From CAWHQZ01 sp963831645 (GTDB lineage: Bacteria; Pseudomonadota; Alphaproteobacteria; Rhizobiales; Aestuariivirgaceae): DNA of 64,000 nt. The notes under the pieces are model-generated. The model did no database searches. It saw only the letters and a program-made list of their open reading frames with translations, and was not told the DNA's origin. How positions within the stretch are numbered: the stretch's first letter is position 1; each line of letters begins with the position of its first letter. A program made the translations under genes and the position numbers. Positions 63,276-64,000 of this stretch are shown piece by piece. The stretch is from the NCBI GenBank assembly GCA_963831645.1, contig CAWHQZ010000009.1, positions 124,001 through 188,000 on the forward strand, given 5' to 3'.

Positions 63276-64000
63276 ATGATTCCAAGACCCAAGATTTCGC
63301 GTCACGCGAAAGCTCCCAAAAGAAGTCGAAACCCGCCTGGCGGGCCAGTATACAGCACTGCTCAATTCCGACGACCGCGTTCTGACCCCGAGCGAGCTGG
63401 CCACGGGGGCAGATGGTTGCGATGGGATGCTGGTCACTCCCGCTGACAGGTTTTCCGCCGAAGTCATCGCGAATCTCCCGGTCTCGGTGCGCATCATCGC
63501 ATCGTTCTCTGTTGGCTACGATCACATCGACCTGGCGGCTGCACGCGCCAGGGGCGTCGCGGTCACCAACACCCCCGATGTATTAACCGATGCTACCGCC
63601 GACATCGCCATGTTGCTGATCCTCGGAGCCGCCCGCGGCGCCTCCTGGGGCGATCGGATGGTGCGCGAGGATCGCTGGAAGACGTGGAGCGCGATTGCGC
63701 CGCTCGGCCACGACGTGACGGGGCGCCGGTTGGGCATCATCGGATTGGGCCGCATTGGACGGGCAGTGGCCAAACGCGCCCGAAGCTTTGACATGGTTGT
63801 GAGCTACCACAATCGCCGCCGACTGGCATCGCACCTCGAGATGGGCGCGAAATATTTTCCGGTTCTCGACGAGATGCTGCCGGAGTGCGATTTCCTGTCC
63901 ATATGCTGTGCCTCCACCCCGCTCACTCGAGGCATGGTCAACGAAGCCCTCATTGCCAGGCTTCCGCCGCGGCGCCATCGTCGTCAATACCGCCCGCGGC
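63276..64000 (+). CDS. D-2-hydroxyacid dehydrogenase, two frameshifts, cut by window end
   Basis: NAD(P)-dependent 2-ketoacid reductase (glyoxylate/hydroxypyruvate reductase type). Start MIPRPKI, then after one extra T near 63296 VTRKLPKEVETRLAGQYTALLNSDDRVL, ASFSVGYDHIDLAAARARGVAVTNTPDVLTDATADIAMLLILG, the nucleotide site GRRLGIIGLGRIGRAVA and SICCASTPLTRGMVN. A second insertion near 63969 precedes GAIVVNTARG. The catalytic Glu/His region lies beyond the window. Confidence 0.9.

Overview
The window reads as chromosomal DNA of a high-GC alphaproteobacterium, most likely in the Hyphomicrobiales (Rhizobiales). Three things point there: the housekeeping blocks (gyrA-lysE-coaD-two cyclophilins-queA-tgt, and ruvX-pyrB-pyrC-plsY-dprA-topA-rnr-DUF983-NUDIX-rpmG-divK-DUF3572-dinB), an alphaproteobacterial-type SOS box (GTTC-N7-GTTC) upstream of ssb, and an EipB-type envelope protein. 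No rRNA, tRNA, transposase or CRISPR array was seen.

Region 1 (1-18.2 kb) is accessory and the most interesting part. It holds a GroEL without GroES, an amidohydrolase, a HigBA toxin-antitoxin pair, and a compact bacterial microcompartment (BMC) operon. That operon encodes a CoA-acylating-type aldehyde dehydrogenase with a C-terminal targeting helix, two tandem-domain shell proteins, one hexamer, one pentamer, and a small protein with an N-terminal targeting-like helix. A divergent AraC-type regulator follows; between the two lie direct repeats spaced 21 bp. Beyond it a second operon on the minus strand carries a glycosyltransferase, a cupin, a B12-dependent diol-dehydratase with large and medium subunits fused, its small subunit, a complete polyamine-type ABC importer and an aminoalcohol-dehydrogenase-like SDR. 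Together they suggest uptake of a small, perhaps amine-bearing alcohol or diol, conversion to an aldehyde, and encapsulated oxidation to an acyl-CoA. The substrate is unknown. The shell and SDR/ALDH content resembles the aminoacetone/1-amino-2-propanol (RMM) type, whereas the dehydratase is PDU-like.

Region 2 (18.2-31 kb) is packed with importers: a polyamine-type SBP-permease-permease set without its own ATPase, a polar-amino-acid ABC system with two tandem binding proteins, and a YdcSTUV-like polyamine importer that ends in a 5'-nucleotidase-like protein. Many genes between 18.2 and 25 kb carry frameshifts. A footprint of the ATPase 3' end lies between the two binding-protein genes and records a tandem duplication.

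Region 3 (31-64 kb) is mostly housekeeping: tRNA modification (tgt, queA), proline isomerases, coaD, gyrA, ssb, gatA/gatC, pyrimidine synthesis, lipid synthesis (plsY), DNA processing (dprA, topA, dinB), RNase R, L33 and DivK. Departures from the expected layout include a pyrC-plsY in-frame fusion, an inserted membrane protein/regulator/uppS-like trio, no pleD next to divK (a structured GC-rich spacer lies there), a GST remnant coupled to an agmatinase-family gene, and a 46-residue ORF with a strong ribosome-binding site.

Single-base frameshifts interrupt essential genes such as gyrA, gatA, tgt and queA, most of them +1 insertions. They are therefore best read as sequence errors; broken genes are annotated here across the shift.
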